DNA of 64,000 nt. Source: a virus. The notes beneath the pieces are model-generated. The model was given only the letters and a program-made list of their open reading frames with translations. It did not search any database and was not told where the DNA came from. Made by a program: the position numbers and the translations under genes. The DNA lies in the IMG/VR virus record IMGVR_UViG_3300021957_004906, positions 62,001 to 126,000 of that record; one strand, 5' to 3'. This document shows, piece by piece, positions 7,453 through 17,120 of the stretch (position 1 is the stretch's first letter; the number at the start of each line of letters is the position of its first letter).

Positions 7453-9222
7453 TTATTCAACTACTTCAATGTCATTATTAAATGTAGTGAATCCGCCTTC
7501 TTTAATAACTTGCAATGTAGTATTAACTCTTCCTACCAATTCGTCTCTGTGTGAAATAAGGAAGATATTTTTATTTCTTTCACGTTCTATTTTTTTAAGA
7601 ATTCCAAGTGCAGCGTCAACACCATTTGTGTCCATTCCACTATCAATTAATTCGTCAACAGCAAGAAAGTTCATTGGTGTGTTCATTGTTTCAAAAACAT
7701 CTCTAAACGCCCAACTGAGACCAAGTATAAGTCTATTACGCTCTCCACGTGATAAATTATCAAAATCTAATTCTCTTCCTAGTTCGGTAATTTCAACTGT
7801 GAGATCACTAATAAATTGCACCTCATGCGGTAACCCCAACTTAGTTAAGTAATACGCCAACCGACTATTTAAGTACTGGAGGTTTTGTTCAATAATACGT
7901 TTTCTGATAAAACTGTCTTTATTTGTAAGCAGTTTATATAAAAAGTCTTGATGCTCTTTCATAACAGTAAGATCGTTCATATTTTCCCAACCAACATCTT
8001 GCATTCCTTGATTAACTAGTGTATCAATTTGTTCTTGGTAAGTGTCATTTTCATTTTGTGTTCTAGTGATTTCTGCTTGTAGGTTACTAACTGTATTTTG
8101 ATGCTCTAATGCTTCTTGTAATGTGTTGTAGTGTGTATTAGGCATTTGCCCAAGATCGCCTAGTTCAGATAGAACTTCCTGCCATTCTTGTTCTTGTGTT
8201 CCATTTGCAAGCATTTGCATTGCGGCATCTTTCTTTTGAGCTTCTTTAGATTTTAAAATTTCCTCTTGTTTTTCGTCATGCAAATCTTGTCCACAACTGT
8301 GACACTTGTGGTCTTCTAATAGCTCAATTTCACTTTCTAGCTTTGATATTAATCTTTGCTGTTTGATGTCGGATTGTGATATACTAGACAACCATTTATC
8401 AGCTTGGTCTTTTAAATTTTTCTTTTCGAGGTAATCACTTAGTAATGCATGATTATTAAGTTCAGATTGAATATCTATCTTTTCTAAAGTTGTTACTTGT
8501 TGTTTAATTTCTTCAATGCTTTGATGTCGTTTTGATCTCCAGGCTTTCTGTCGAAATTCCAAATCACTGATACTCTTTTTAATCCTTTGATTTGCTTCCT
8601 CAATTCCTTTAATTCTATATTCTTCTTCTTTAATAGCATCTTTAGTTAACCTTTGTTTTTCTTTAAGTGCTTCTGCTTTTTCACTCAGTATTGTGATACC
8701 AAGTAACTGTTCAATGATCGCTCTTTGGTCGTTAGCTCTCATACTTAAAAATGGTTCGGTATATGTATTTAATGCTACGATATGTTTAAACATATCATGC
8801 GTCATACCAAATAATTTTTCAACTACAATTTGGGTTTGACGCATCTCTCCTTGTGCTTCATTACTTTCTTCATTTTGTTCTTGATCGTTAACCAAAAATC
8901 GAAATATATTTGGTTTACGACCTCGTTCAATTCTATAATTGACACCATCCTTTACAAAATCAAGTGTAACCATCATACCTTTACTATTGGTTTTATTAAC
9001 CAAGTTATCCTTGCGTATGTTAGTAAGTGCATTGCCGTACATTGCATAGCTAAGTGCGTTAATGATAGTAGTCTTACCAGTACCATTACGACTACCATCT
9101 CCGCCAAGGTCCATGTTATTACCTAGTACCAGCGTCAGTCCATTTTCACTAAATTTTACCGCTTGTGTAACGTTTCCAACTGACATAAAATTTTTAATTG
9201 TAATATCTTTAAGAATAATCAT
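7453..9222 (-). CDS. 46: Recombination endonuclease subunit gp46 (Rad50/SbcC-like ATPase)
   Basis: 589 residues. The N-terminal half-ATPase has the Walker A loop GSRNGTGKTT near residues 44-53. A coiled-coil region follows and is interrupted by a zinc hook CHSCG (C307, C310), then a second coil, the ABC signature LSRGERNRL, a Walker B-like FLAVDELID and a D-loop/H-loop ISHRDE. With gp47 it forms the Mre11/Rad50-type complex that resects DNA ends for T4 recombination-dependent replication and host DNA breakdown. Length is near T4 gp46 (560). Its ATG overlaps the gp47 stop (ATGA), indicating coupled synthesis of the two subunits. Confidence 0.95.
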   Translation of the reverse strand: MIILKDITIKNFMSVGNVTQAVKFSENGLTLVLGNNMDLGGDGSRNGTGKTTIINALSYAMYGNALTNIRKDNLVNKTNSKGMMVTLDFVKDGVNYRIERGRKPNIFRFLVNDQEQNEESNEAQGEMRQTQIVVEKLFGMTHDMFKHIVALNTYTEPFLSMRANDQRAIIEQLLGITILSEKAEALKEKQRLTKDAIKEEEYRIKGIEEANQRIKKSISDLEFRQKAWRSKRHQSIEEIKQQVTTLEKIDIQSELNNHALLSDYLEKKNLKDQADKWLSSISQSDIKQQRLISKLESEIELLEDHKCHSCGQDLHDEKQEEILKSKEAQKKDAAMQMLANGTQEQEWQEVLSELGDLGQMPNTHYNTLQEALEHQNTVSNLQAEITRTQNENDTYQEQIDTLVNQGMQDVGWENMNDLTVMKEHQDFLYKLLTNKDSFIRKRIIEQNLQYLNSRLAYYLTKLGLPHEVQFISDLTVEITELGRELDFDNLSRGERNRLILGLSWAFRDVFETMNTPMNFLAVDELIDSGMDTNGVDAALGILKKIERERNKNIFLISHRDELVGRVNTTLQVIKEGGFTTFNNDIEVVE

Positions 9223-10229
9223 AGGTTATTATATATGTCCACTAAAAGTTTTTTATCTATCATTTCACTGTCTACCGCAGTTAAGCTATTATACACTATC
9301 TGGTCAACATTTTCAACCTCAATATCGTCAACTGTTTTCCAGTCTTGTGCATGTTCCTCTTTTTTACTAGGTATAAGTGAAATTTCTCTTACTTTGTATT
9401 GCTCGCTAAACGTTTCTTTAATAAATGTAGCTTCTTCGTAACTGATGTTTACGTCTAATGTAGCTCTACAATATGTTTTGTTATTTAAAATTGTATCTGC
9501 ATCGTCAATAAGTTTGCTAAGTGGTACAGTACGGTATCGAGGACCAGGATAATTTGTATACACTGGTTCGCCATCCCATTGTAATTTCATCATTCCTCTT
9601 TCATCATCCCATGTGTCCGCATAATTTTGTGGGAATGGACTACCTAGATAATGTACATTTCCTTTGCTTTGACGTTTATGAAAGTGTCCACTGAATACGT
9701 ATTCAGGTCCTGACAATTCGCTAGCTTTAAGTCCACCATGGTCTGGCATTTCTACCATTGCATTCATTTTAAAGAAAGGAAGTTCAAAATGACCAAACAT
9801 ATATCTGCATTTAACGTTACGTACTTGTTTCCATTCATCTTCAACTAGCCATGGAACAAATGCAACACCATCTTGAACTAGTGTTTTTTCATTTATCAGA
9901 TGTACATTGTCAAACAGTTCTGCATATGGTAAACTGCTTAGATCACGTTTTTCTCTATAATAGAGATCATGATTACCAGTAATCATATAAACCTTATCAA
10001 AGTTTTTACTGAGTTTTTTTACGTTTTCAACACTATAATTAAGTGTACTTACATTAATCCCTGCACGATGGTGATGGAAATCTCCTAAAAAGATGCAAGT
10101 TTCGCAATCTTCACTTTGTTGGATAAACCAGTCAATGAACTCGTCACAGTCTTTATTGTGTTGCTTACTGTTATTTTTCATTCCAAAATGAATATCAGTA
10201 AAACACGCCGCTTTATTAAAAAATGCCAT
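9219..10229 (-). CDS. 47: Recombination endonuclease subunit gp47 (Mre11/SbcD-like)
   Basis: 336 residues with the full metallophosphoesterase motif series: TDIHFG (D12, H14), FLGDFHHHR, TGNHD, a GHF segment and SGHFHKR. These coordinate two Mn ions for the nuclease centre. T4 gp47 is 339 residues. It is the nuclease partner of gp46, encoded immediately downstream with a 4-base overlap. The start is supported by GGAG five bases before ATG; that GGAG lies in the loop of a short GGTC-TGGA-GACC hairpin, which could modulate translation. Confidence 0.95.
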   Translation of the reverse strand: MAFFNKAACFTDIHFGMKNNSKQHNKDCDEFIDWFIQQSEDCETCIFLGDFHHHRAGINVSTLNYSVENVKKLSKNFDKVYMITGNHDLYYREKRDLSSLPYAELFDNVHLINEKTLVQDGVAFVPWLVEDEWKQVRNVKCRYMFGHFELPFFKMNAMVEMPDHGGLKASELSGPEYVFSGHFHKRQSKGNVHYLGSPFPQNYADTWDDERGMMKLQWDGEPVYTNYPGPRYRTVPLSKLIDDADTILNNKTYCRATLDVNISYEEATFIKETFSEQYKVREISLIPSKKEEHAQDWKTVDDIEVENVDQIVYNSLTAVDSEMIDKKLLVDIYNNL

Positions 10230-10241
10230 GGGTCTCCAGAC
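10230..10241 (-). promoter_or_regulatory. Hairpin enclosing the gp47 ribosome binding site
   Basis: Minus-strand GGTCTGGAGACC folds as GGTC/GACC with the loop TGGA overlapping the Shine-Dalgarno GGAG, immediately before ATG. The stem is short, so it may have no effect. T4 has translational repressors acting at such sites; none is identified here. Confidence 0.25.
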
Positions 10242-10286
10242 CGTTGCTTACAGTTACGTTAAAGTTACTATGAAATGCAATGAATG

Positions 10287-11174
10287 TCAACCTATATTAA
10301 AGCCTGCATCCTTTCGTGCTTGGTCAGCTTCTGCATCCCATTTAGCACGTTCTGCCATTTCATGATCAAGTTGTCTGCTAAAGCTAGGAGATTGTCCTGC
10401 TTGTTGAAGCAAATCATCCCTAATATTTTGATTACGTTTTTCTAAATTTAGTACTCTAGTGAAGCTATTAGTAACCGCAACTGTATAGTACGCAAATGGA
10501 TTTTGGCTTTTATGTTCGTTAAACTGTAACCCAATTTGTGATAACTGCAAAAGTGCCAAGCTACGCATTTCGTCTACATATGTGTAGCCACGCCAGTTAC
10601 TACGCATACTGTAACGTTCACAAAGTTTAATATACATTTTTGCTAAATTATTTGTAACCTTTCCGTGATCAACACTGAAATGGCCATTATCCTTGCCACC
10701 TATCCAATGACTTCGTACAACCTCATCTAGCTTTCCATTTACATATGCATAATGTTGGAAAGGAGGAAAATTACATTTAGCATGTTTATCACCAATTGTT
10801 TTTGGCTTAGATTTTCTACCTGGCTCTTCTGGAATATGATTAAAAGTCATCAGACGATAAATCAATGTACTTTCGTCAATAGTATTTGGGTCTATTTTAT
10901 AATTAATTTGTTTGGGTTTGTGTGCTTGTTTACCACCAGTTCTAAACCAATAATCATAAGCTTCTTCATATGCAATCTGACTTAACTGGCTTGCTCTACT
11001 TTCCTTAGCAGCTTGTATAACTGCTGGATCTTTTATATCTTTTAAATCATCTACTATTGCATCAAAACGGGTATACTCTTCATCTAATGAATAACAGTAG
11101 CTAATTTTACTTTTATGTATTTCTTTAAGCATGTCTTTGTTGTTTAAATAGTTTTGTTTTTTCATAATATGCAC
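10287..11174 (-). CDS. 55: Late transcription sigma factor gp55
   Basis: 295 residues; T4 gp55 is 185, so this version has a longer N-terminal part. The gp55 core is in the second half: NLAKMYIKLCERYSMRSNWRGYTYVDEM followed by NPFAYYTVAVTNSFTR and the basic segment LEKRNQNIRDDLL. gp55 is a minimal sigma factor that directs host RNA polymerase to TATAAATA late promoters, several of which occur in this window. The first possible start is GTG at 11174, with GGGAG four bases upstream; an in-frame ATG follows at 11165 with a longer spacing (13). A strong early-type promoter lies just upstream. A 57-base gap separates it from gp47. Confidence 0.85.
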   Translation of the reverse strand: MHIMKKQNYLNNKDMLKEIHKSKISYCYSLDEEYTRFDAIVDDLKDIKDPAVIQAAKESRASQLSQIAYEEAYDYWFRTGGKQAHKPKQINYKIDPNTIDESTLIYRLMTFNHIPEEPGRKSKPKTIGDKHAKCNFPPFQHYAYVNGKLDEVVRSHWIGGKDNGHFSVDHGKVTNNLAKMYIKLCERYSMRSNWRGYTYVDEMRSLALLQLSQIGLQFNEHKSQNPFAYYTVAVTNSFTRVLNLEKRNQNIRDDLLQQAGQSPSFSRQLDHEMAERAKWDAEADQARKDAGFNIG

Positions 11175-11195
11175 TTGACTCCCTTGTTAACTTAA

Positions 11196-11223
11196 AGTAT
11201 ACAATAGTCTGACATGATGTCAA
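11196..11223 (-). promoter_or_regulatory. Sigma70-like early promoter before gp55
   Basis: Minus strand TTGACA (11218-11223), 16 bases, TATACT (11196-11201). The -35 context TTGACATCAT matches the one before the GIY-YIG gene. It is expected to drive gp55-gp47-gp46 early by host polymerase. Confidence 0.7.
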
Positions 11224-11252
11224 TCAATTGTTAACTACCCAGTTTTTTCTAC

Positions 11253-11260
11253 CATAAATA
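11253..11260 (+). promoter_or_regulatory. Late-promoter-like box for the plus-strand baseplate operon
   Basis: CATAAATA, one mismatch from TATAAATA, 19 bases before the ATG at 11280. It faces away from the gp55 early promoter in the same gap. Confidence 0.55.
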
Positions 11261-11279
11261 CTATTAACAGGAGACTCTT

Positions 11280-11861
11280 ATGCGATATTCGCAATTAACA
11301 GAAGCAATAGCATCAGACATCGCCGTTTTTTATGGCGGTAGATTTCAACCTATGCATAAAGCTCATCATAAGGTTTACATGAATCTTGTTGAACAGTTTG
11401 GCAGCAATAACGTATTTATTGCAACTATGCTAGCAAAAAACGCAGTACCTGAAGATAATCCATTTAGTTTTGATGAAAAACAAATGATAATGACTGGAAT
11501 GTTTGATATTCCAGAAAGAAATATTGTGCAAACACAGCCATATAGACCTGATGTTAGCTTAGTAGGCAAAGATCCTGCAACTACTGCAACTGTATTAGTT
11601 TTTAGTGATAAAGACAAGAGTAGATTACAACCTGGTGGGTTCCTTAAAAAATATACATCTAGTAATTCATTGGTTCCGTCTACACAGGGTGCATATATTT
11701 TGGAAGTACCAGCAACTAATGATGATATGAGTGCTGGTGTGTTTCGTGATGCAATAAGGAATGATGCAATTAATGAAAAACAAAAACAATCAAAGTTTAT
11801 GGAATTCTTTGGAGCATTTGATGATGACATCTATAATTTTGTAAAGAGTAAGATTAAATGA
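11280..11861 (+). CDS. Cytidylyltransferase/NMN adenylyltransferase-like nucleotidyltransferase
   Basis: 193 residues. The N-terminal FYGGRFQPMHKAHH (residues 17-30) is the nucleotidyltransferase alpha/beta phosphodiesterase motif; the HxGH signature is replaced by H26-K-A-H29. Relatives transfer AMP or CMP to NMN, pantetheine phosphate or alcohol phosphates; T4-like phages of cyanobacteria carry similar genes. The second signature (ISxTxxR type) is not clear; NDDMSAGVFRDAI near residue 155 may be its remnant. A GGAG ribosome site precedes the ATG. It leads the baseplate operon and overlaps the next gene by 4 bases (ATGA), so it is co-expressed late. The substrate is unknown. Confidence 0.7.
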   Translation: MRYSQLTEAIASDIAVFYGGRFQPMHKAHHKVYMNLVEQFGSNNVFIATMLAKNAVPEDNPFSFDEKQMIMTGMFDIPERNIVQTQPYRPDVSLVGKDPATTATVLVFSDKDKSRLQPGGFLKKYTSSNSLVPSTQGAYILEVPATNDDMSAGVFRDAIRNDAINEKQKQSKFMEFFGAFDDDIYNFVKSKIK

Positions 11862-12466
11862 CAGTAGCAGCAAGTAATAGAACCATACTTAGATGTAAAC
11901 CAGGTGCTACACCATTATATACTCGAGGTCCTGCTGCGGTGTTACGCACACATGGCGGTATAATGTTTCCTTATCAGCCAGATATAAGTTATAGTCAACA
12001 AGTAAACTATAATAATTATGACTTAGTACATACTAATTACAGTGTTAATGCATATGCTAATACACCAAGTCCTAGTATTCAGTTAACTGCAAGTTTTGCA
12101 AGTGTAACAGAGGAAGAAGGACTATATACGCTAGGTGTTTTACATTTTTTAAGAAGTGTAACCAAAATGTGGAGTGGATTAGATAATGATGACGGGAGTG
12201 TGCCAATGGCTGGTACACCACCACCTGTTCTTTCCTTTAGTAGTTTTGGTACGCAACTATTTGAAAGAGTACCAGTTGTTATAACAAACTTTTCAACAAC
12301 ATTTGATAGTGGAGTTGATCTAAAATATGTCAATGGTCAACAAATACCAGTAATGCAAACTATTGCATTGGATCTAATGGTACAGCAAAGCCCAGACAGA
12401 CAAAAAATGGTGTTTAATACTAGAAGTTTTGTTAATGGTAACAGTTATACAGATGGGTTTGTTTAA
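11858..12466 (+). CDS. Baseplate tail-tube cap protein, gp48/gp54-like
   Basis: 202 residues with tube-type features: an opening GGIMFPYQPDISYSQQVNY segment, a central region EEEGLYTLGVLHFLRSVTKM, and a C-terminal strand-rich part ending in a PVMQTIALDLMVQQSP segment, as in tail-tube and tube-initiator proteins of marine T4-like phages. T4 gp48 (364) and gp54 (320) are longer, so which one it equals is open. These proteins cap the hub and start tube polymerisation. Its position directly before gp53 supports a baseplate role. It overlaps the gene before it by 4 bases and the gene after it by 1. Confidence 0.6.
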   Translation: MTVAASNRTILRCKPGATPLYTRGPAAVLRTHGGIMFPYQPDISYSQQVNYNNYDLVHTNYSVNAYANTPSPSIQLTASFASVTEEEGLYTLGVLHFLRSVTKMWSGLDNDDGSVPMAGTPPPVLSFSSFGTQLFERVPVVITNFSTTFDSGVDLKYVNGQQIPVMQTIALDLMVQQSPDRQKMVFNTRSFVNGNSYTDGFV

Positions 12467-12771
12467 TGTCAATAGGAACAAAATATAAAGATAGTAGTAA
12501 CTATTCTCAAACTAAAATGAATAGTAAGTATTTGGAATTATATGATCCAAACATTACATTGGACACATTAAGTGATGATACTCGAGAAGTTATTATTAAC
12601 AGTAAATATCATAAACGCCCTGATTTAATGGCACATGATATGTATGGAAATAGTAGAGTTTGGTGGTTATTTGCTCACTATAATAGAAAAGTATTAAAAG
12701 ACCCCTTGCATGATTTTATTGCAGGCACAAAGATTGTTATACCTATTAAGTACAGACCTGGAGGTAGTTAA
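12466..12771 (+). CDS. 53: Baseplate wedge protein gp53
   Basis: 101 residues; resembles the conserved core of T4 gp53 (196 residues), shorter here. Typical segments are YSQTKMNSKYLELYDPN, YHKRPDLMAHDMYGNSRVWW (RPDLxAxDxYG followed by WW) and KDPLHDFIAGTKIVIP, the last like a LysM-type ending. gp53 locks adjacent wedges together around the hub. It overlaps both neighbours by one base (TAATG-type junctions). Confidence 0.82.
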   Translation: MSIGTKYKDSSNYSQTKMNSKYLELYDPNITLDTLSDDTREVIINSKYHKRPDLMAHDMYGNSRVWWLFAHYNRKVLKDPLHDFIAGTKIVIPIKYRPGGS

Positions 12772-15428
12772 TGGGTGGAAATCATAGCCAATATTTAGAA
12801 AATGTCCTTAACCGATATGAAAGCTACACCTATCAGTGGCAGTTAATGATGGTACATCCACGAGAGTCAACTGAGTTTGAGGACTTAATTGATAAAGGGC
12901 GGGTTGTTACACTTGCACATAGTGGTGTTGAGTCTGAAATTAACATACAAAGTGTACAACAAGAAATGACATTAGCGTTTGCTAAACAAAATAGAAATGC
13001 TGTTGGCAATATGTTTACTATACAATTAGTAGAACCATTAGGCACAACAATGTTTAATAGAATAAAATTGGGTGCCGCTCGTTTAGGGATAGAAAATCAT
13101 TTACAAGCATGTTACCTATTAGAACTAAAATTTAATGGGTTTTTGCCAGATGGCAGTAGTACAGATACACCACCAGGTCCTTTTTACTATATGACAACAA
13201 TGGCTAGCTTAGATTTTTCATATAGACAAGGTGCAAGTACATATACTGCGAATCTAATAGAAACACAACAAGAAGCATACTCACGTTTACAGTTAAATTT
13301 ACCTTTTGAAGGAAGTATAAACGCCAACACCTATGGTGGGTTCCTTAAAGCACTGCAAAAAGAAATAAATGATCAAGAAATAGAGCGAACAAAATTAAAT
13401 GAACATCAGCTATTTTCCCACCAATACACAATTGAGTTAGATGCAGAGGCATCTAGATGGAACGATTGGAAATTTTCAGCTGCAATTGAAGCTGACAAAA
13501 ATGCAGCAATATCAATTACTGGTAGTGGAAATTTAATATTTGAATTTAACCCTGGTACAAGTATTGTAGCATTAATGAGTACAGCACTATTCCAAACAGA
13601 GGAATTTCAAAAGTTACCAGTACATACTAATTCTGGATCGCAGCAATTTGCAAAAGACAAACCTACTGCCGCTGAAGCCAAAGCAGAACTATTACAGCAA
13701 TTATTAACTTGGTTTAAATTAGATACATCAGTTGAATATTTGCAATATGATAAGCTATCAAAACATTATCAAAAGAAAATTACGTATACCATTGGACAAT
13801 TTGTAACACCTGAAATTGTACATGATCCAGTTAGTTATTATACATTAATGGCCAATCCGTCAATGCAACGTCAACGACTACAGAACATATTTGATAATGA
13901 CTTATTAAGGAAACGATTTGATTTTACATTCACTGGACTTAATACTGAAGTCATTGACTTAGATATTACAATGAATAATATGTATTATCAAATACAAGCC
14001 CTTAATAATGGGGAAATAAGTGGGCGCACAGTTGCTGGAGAATCTGGTCCTGAGAATGAGCTTAATATATTTCGTGGAGAATTGAGATCACTACAGGCTA
14101 AAATAAGTAAAAAGAAATCAGCAATTACTAAATTACAAAAAGAAAATGAAGGTCAGATTAATAGTGCTGATGATGCAATAGCAAATCAACAACGATCAAC
14201 AGAAATATCTAACCTTGAATCTGAAATTAGACAGTTAGAAGCCCGTGCTAATTTAATTGATGAGCAAATGACTGATCTACAACGGAAAATTGATAGTCAA
14301 CCAATTAATGGTAGAACTCCTAATAGGATATCTGGTACACGGTATATTACACAAAATGAATTATTAAACAACCCTAAAATTGTTCATGAAGTACCATTAA
14401 CTTTTCAGAGTAATAATATTTCTTCGCAATCAACTTCAGGACCTGACCAAGGTAATCAATCTTCAGGATCTCTCATGTTAGGTGCAGTTGAGGTTGGTCT
14501 AAATGCACTTAGTGACTTAATAGAGCAAAATATAACTGTGAGAGGTGACCCGTATTGGCTTGGTAAACAAAAGCGAGCTAACAATAACAATATCGGTGCT
14601 GATTACGAACATGGTGGATTAAACTATTTTTTAAATGTAAAATTTCCAACGTACCCTGATGATAACACTGGGTTGCCATTACAAATGGATAATGACTTTA
14701 GTATCATGGGAATATATAGAGTGTATTCTGTCAGGGCTTCATACGATGCTGGATCATTTACTATGCAGTTGAGCTCATTCCGAGATATGAATGCAAATGT
14801 TGGTACACTTTGGGAAGACTTGGAAAGAGGATTTACCAATGCTCCGGGAAGTGTTAGTCAACAGGAAGCTAGAAAAGAAGACGGGCAAGGTGATGGTGAT
14901 CAAATTAATGACTTACCAAATGATACTAATACTGGGCCTAATAGTTCAGGACCATTAGCAGTAGGATCAGGAACTGGTCAAATTGATGATACAAGTTATC
15001 AAACTGAAGCAGGAAAAGTTAGAAATCAACCATTAACTGCCAAACTAAAAAGTCAGATACAACAGGCGGCACAAGCAAGCGGATTAGATGTAAAAGTATA
15101 TAGCGGTGGACAGGACTCAAGTGGTCCTAATCGAACGGGATCACACAGACATGATAATGGCAATGCGGCTGATATTGCATTATTTGATGGTAATAGACAA
15201 TTATCATTTAATGATCCTAACGACTTGCCACTAATACGTTCATTTATTAAAAATGGCAAAGCTGCTGGGTTAACTGGATTTGGTGCAGGTAATGGATATA
15301 TGGGCAATCAACATATTCACGTTGACGCAGTTAACCCTAATTTGGGCTACTGGGGAGGACAACTGGATGATGGTACCTTTAGAGCAAGAAATGCACCAGC
15401 TTGGTTGAGAACCGCAGTAATAGGATAA
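12771..15428 (+). CDS. Baseplate hub protein with C-terminal M15-type peptidase domain
   Basis: 885 residues. Residues 1 to about 400 look like a hub/tail-adaptor protein (gp27 position and style). About 425-510 is a charged coiled coil (RGELRSLQAKISKKK onward). About 560-690 is strand-rich. From about 750 to 885 there is a peptidase-like domain: SHRHDNGNAADI near 790-800 fits the metal-binding SxHxxGxAxD signature of the M15/VanY family, and HIHVD near 848-852 supplies the last histidine. Such domains cleave peptidoglycan peptides. The adjacent gp5 lacks its usual lysozyme domain, so this protein probably supplies a wall-cutting activity at the tail tip. The hub assignment is by position; the peptidase motif is clear. 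Confidence 0.7.
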   Translation: MGGNHSQYLENVLNRYESYTYQWQLMMVHPRESTEFEDLIDKGRVVTLAHSGVESEINIQSVQQEMTLAFAKQNRNAVGNMFTIQLVEPLGTTMFNRIKLGAARLGIENHLQACYLLELKFNGFLPDGSSTDTPPGPFYYMTTMASLDFSYRQGASTYTANLIETQQEAYSRLQLNLPFEGSINANTYGGFLKALQKEINDQEIERTKLNEHQLFSHQYTIELDAEASRWNDWKFSAAIEADKNAAISITGSGNLIFEFNPGTSIVALMSTALFQTEEFQKLPVHTNSGSQQFAKDKPTAAEAKAELLQQLLTWFKLDTSVEYLQYDKLSKHYQKKITYTIGQFVTPEIVHDPVSYYTLMANPSMQRQRLQNIFDNDLLRKRFDFTFTGLNTEVIDLDITMNNMYYQIQALNNGEISGRTVAGESGPENELNIFRGELRSLQAKISKKKSAITKLQKENEGQINSADDAIANQQRSTEISNLESEIRQLEARANLIDEQMTDLQRKIDSQPINGRTPNRISGTRYITQNELLNNPKIVHEVPLTFQSNNISSQSTSGPDQGNQSSGSLMLGAVEVGLNALSDLIEQNITVRGDPYWLGKQKRANNNNIGADYEHGGLNYFLNVKFPTYPDDNTGLPLQMDNDFSIMGIYRVYSVRASYDAGSFTMQLSSFRDMNANVGTLWEDLERGFTNAPGSVSQQEARKEDGQGDGDQINDLPNDTNTGPNSSGPLAVGSGTGQIDDTSYQTEAGKVRNQPLTAKLKSQIQQAAQASGLDVKVYSGGQDSSGPNRTGSHRHDNGNAADIALFDGNRQLSFNDPNDLPLIRSFIKNGKAAGLTGFGAGNGYMGNQHIHVDAVNPNLGYWGGQLDDGTFRARNAPAWLRTAVIG

Positions 15429-15440
15429 GGACAAAGATCA

Positions 15441-17120
15441 ATGGTAAAAAAACGAGGCGGTGGAGTTAACGACAGTGCAACATACTTATCACAAAATATT
15501 GAAAGTACTGGTGTTCCAACAATCTATAGTAAAGATCATCGTCATGGCATTGCGACCCTACAGGGCGTATATATTGGAAAAGTTAGAGATATTAATGATG
15601 ATACATATTCAGGATACATATATGTATCATTAATAGACGGTCAGTCACTTGTTGATATTAGTACAGCTGAAGGTAGACAACGTACCCATAGAGTTAGACC
15701 GTTAAGTCCATTTGGTGGAGTATTACAGGGTGATGATCATACTAATATATATGGTATGACATCTCCTCCACCTGCTCCTGGTACTGAAGTATTAGTATGT
15801 TTTACTGGATTTCAAAATGAAGGATATTTACTTGGAGTATTAAATGACACTGCACGTAATGCACAAATACCAGGACTGCCAGCAAGACAAGTTGAAGGCG
15901 AAACTGGTGGTGCAATTGGCCCTACGTTTGAGCCCAGTGTAATACAAAACGAACCAGGAAAACAAAACGCAGCCAAAGGTCCGCGGCATCCGATGGCAAA
16001 TAACCTTGCTAAACAAGGTCTTGGATTAGATGCAGTAAGAGGAATCGGCAGTAGTGGTGCAAGGAGAGAATCTCCGTCAAATGTTACAGGATTTTTAACA
16101 CCAGGCGGGCATGGGTTAACACTTGATGATGGAACAACTAGCAGTAATGGTGACAATCATGTACCTGATAAAGACAGAAAATCTGGTGACAGCAAATTAG
16201 TAAGACTTCGTAGTGCAGGCGGCGCTCAGTTACTATTAAATGACACTGATGGGTGTGTTTATATTATTAATCAAGACGGAACCAGTTGGGTACAAATGGA
16301 CAAAACTGGAAAAATTGATGTCTATAGTGAAATGGACATTAGCATGCATGCCGCTAATGACTTTAACTTATACGTTGGTGGGGACTTTAATTTAGATGCA
16401 GATTGTATTAATGTTAAGTCAAGAGGAACTTGTGGTATCAATATGCAAACCGCATTGGGTAAATTTAATGTACACAGTGCTAAAGATATTAGATTGACAA
16501 GTGACATGAATGGACATATTAATTGTGCAAGTGGCAACGTAAGGGTCACTGGCAGACTAATTGACCTCAATGGACCACCTGCAAAACCAGCAAGTAAACC
16601 GGTTACTGCCAATTTAACTAGTAATCAATCTGTAAAAGAAAGTATTGCTGGAAGAGTACCTGAGCATGAGCCTTGGAATGGGCATGAAGAAACTAGTAGT
16701 GCAGTAGCAAGTCAAGCAAACTCTAGCTTAGAAACTAATAACAAAGATTATAATGTAAGCAATCTATCTGCACGTAAAGGACCAAGCAAAAAGTCTAAAC
16801 CAAAAACAAAGTCACAAGCTACGCAATCAGGAATTGGTTCTGAAACAAAAAGCAATATTGATCAAAATGAAATTAATCCTAGAACAGGTCTCCCTTGGAG
16901 TGATGCTGAATTAAATAGGTTACAACAAGATGATGACTTGTTTTATGATGACGCTATACTAAGAGAACAGCGACGAGCAGAGTCAGATTGGAATGCTGAA
17001 AATGGTATAAATCCAGAACCAGAAGTTAACACGTTAATGGGAAGAAGAGAAGACAGCTATGATAATATGGCTAGACCAGTACAAACATACAGACGTGGAT
17101 ATAAAGGGCAACAACAATGA
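15441..17120 (+). CDS. 5: Central spike protein gp5 without lysozyme domain
   Basis: 559 residues. About 35-135 is the gp5/VgrG OB-fold (GVYIGKVRDINDDTYSGYIY, then PPPAPGTEVLVCFTGFQNEG and YLLGVLND). A glycine/proline-rich linker follows. About 275-390 is the triple-stranded beta-helix with short repeating strands (VDVYSEMDISMHAANDF-like, ended by LIDLNGPP). The last 150 residues are polar and low-complexity. T4 gp5 (575) has a lysozyme domain between the OB-fold and the helix; here no lysozyme motif is visible there. gp5 trimers form the membrane-piercing needle. RBS AAGGA precedes ATG. It follows the peptidase hub by 12 bases and overlaps the lysozyme-like gene by 4. Confidence 0.85.
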   Translation: MVKKRGGGVNDSATYLSQNIESTGVPTIYSKDHRHGIATLQGVYIGKVRDINDDTYSGYIYVSLIDGQSLVDISTAEGRQRTHRVRPLSPFGGVLQGDDHTNIYGMTSPPPAPGTEVLVCFTGFQNEGYLLGVLNDTARNAQIPGLPARQVEGETGGAIGPTFEPSVIQNEPGKQNAAKGPRHPMANNLAKQGLGLDAVRGIGSSGARRESPSNVTGFLTPGGHGLTLDDGTTSSNGDNHVPDKDRKSGDSKLVRLRSAGGAQLLLNDTDGCVYIINQDGTSWVQMDKTGKIDVYSEMDISMHAANDFNLYVGGDFNLDADCINVKSRGTCGINMQTALGKFNVHSAKDIRLTSDMNGHINCASGNVRVTGRLIDLNGPPAKPASKPVTANLTSNQSVKESIAGRVPEHEPWNGHEETSSAVASQANSSLETNNKDYNVSNLSARKGPSKKSKPKTKSQATQSGIGSETKSNIDQNEINPRTGLPWSDAELNRLQQDDDLFYDDAILREQRRAESDWNAENGINPEPEVNTLMGRREDSYDNMARPVQTYRRGYKGQQQ

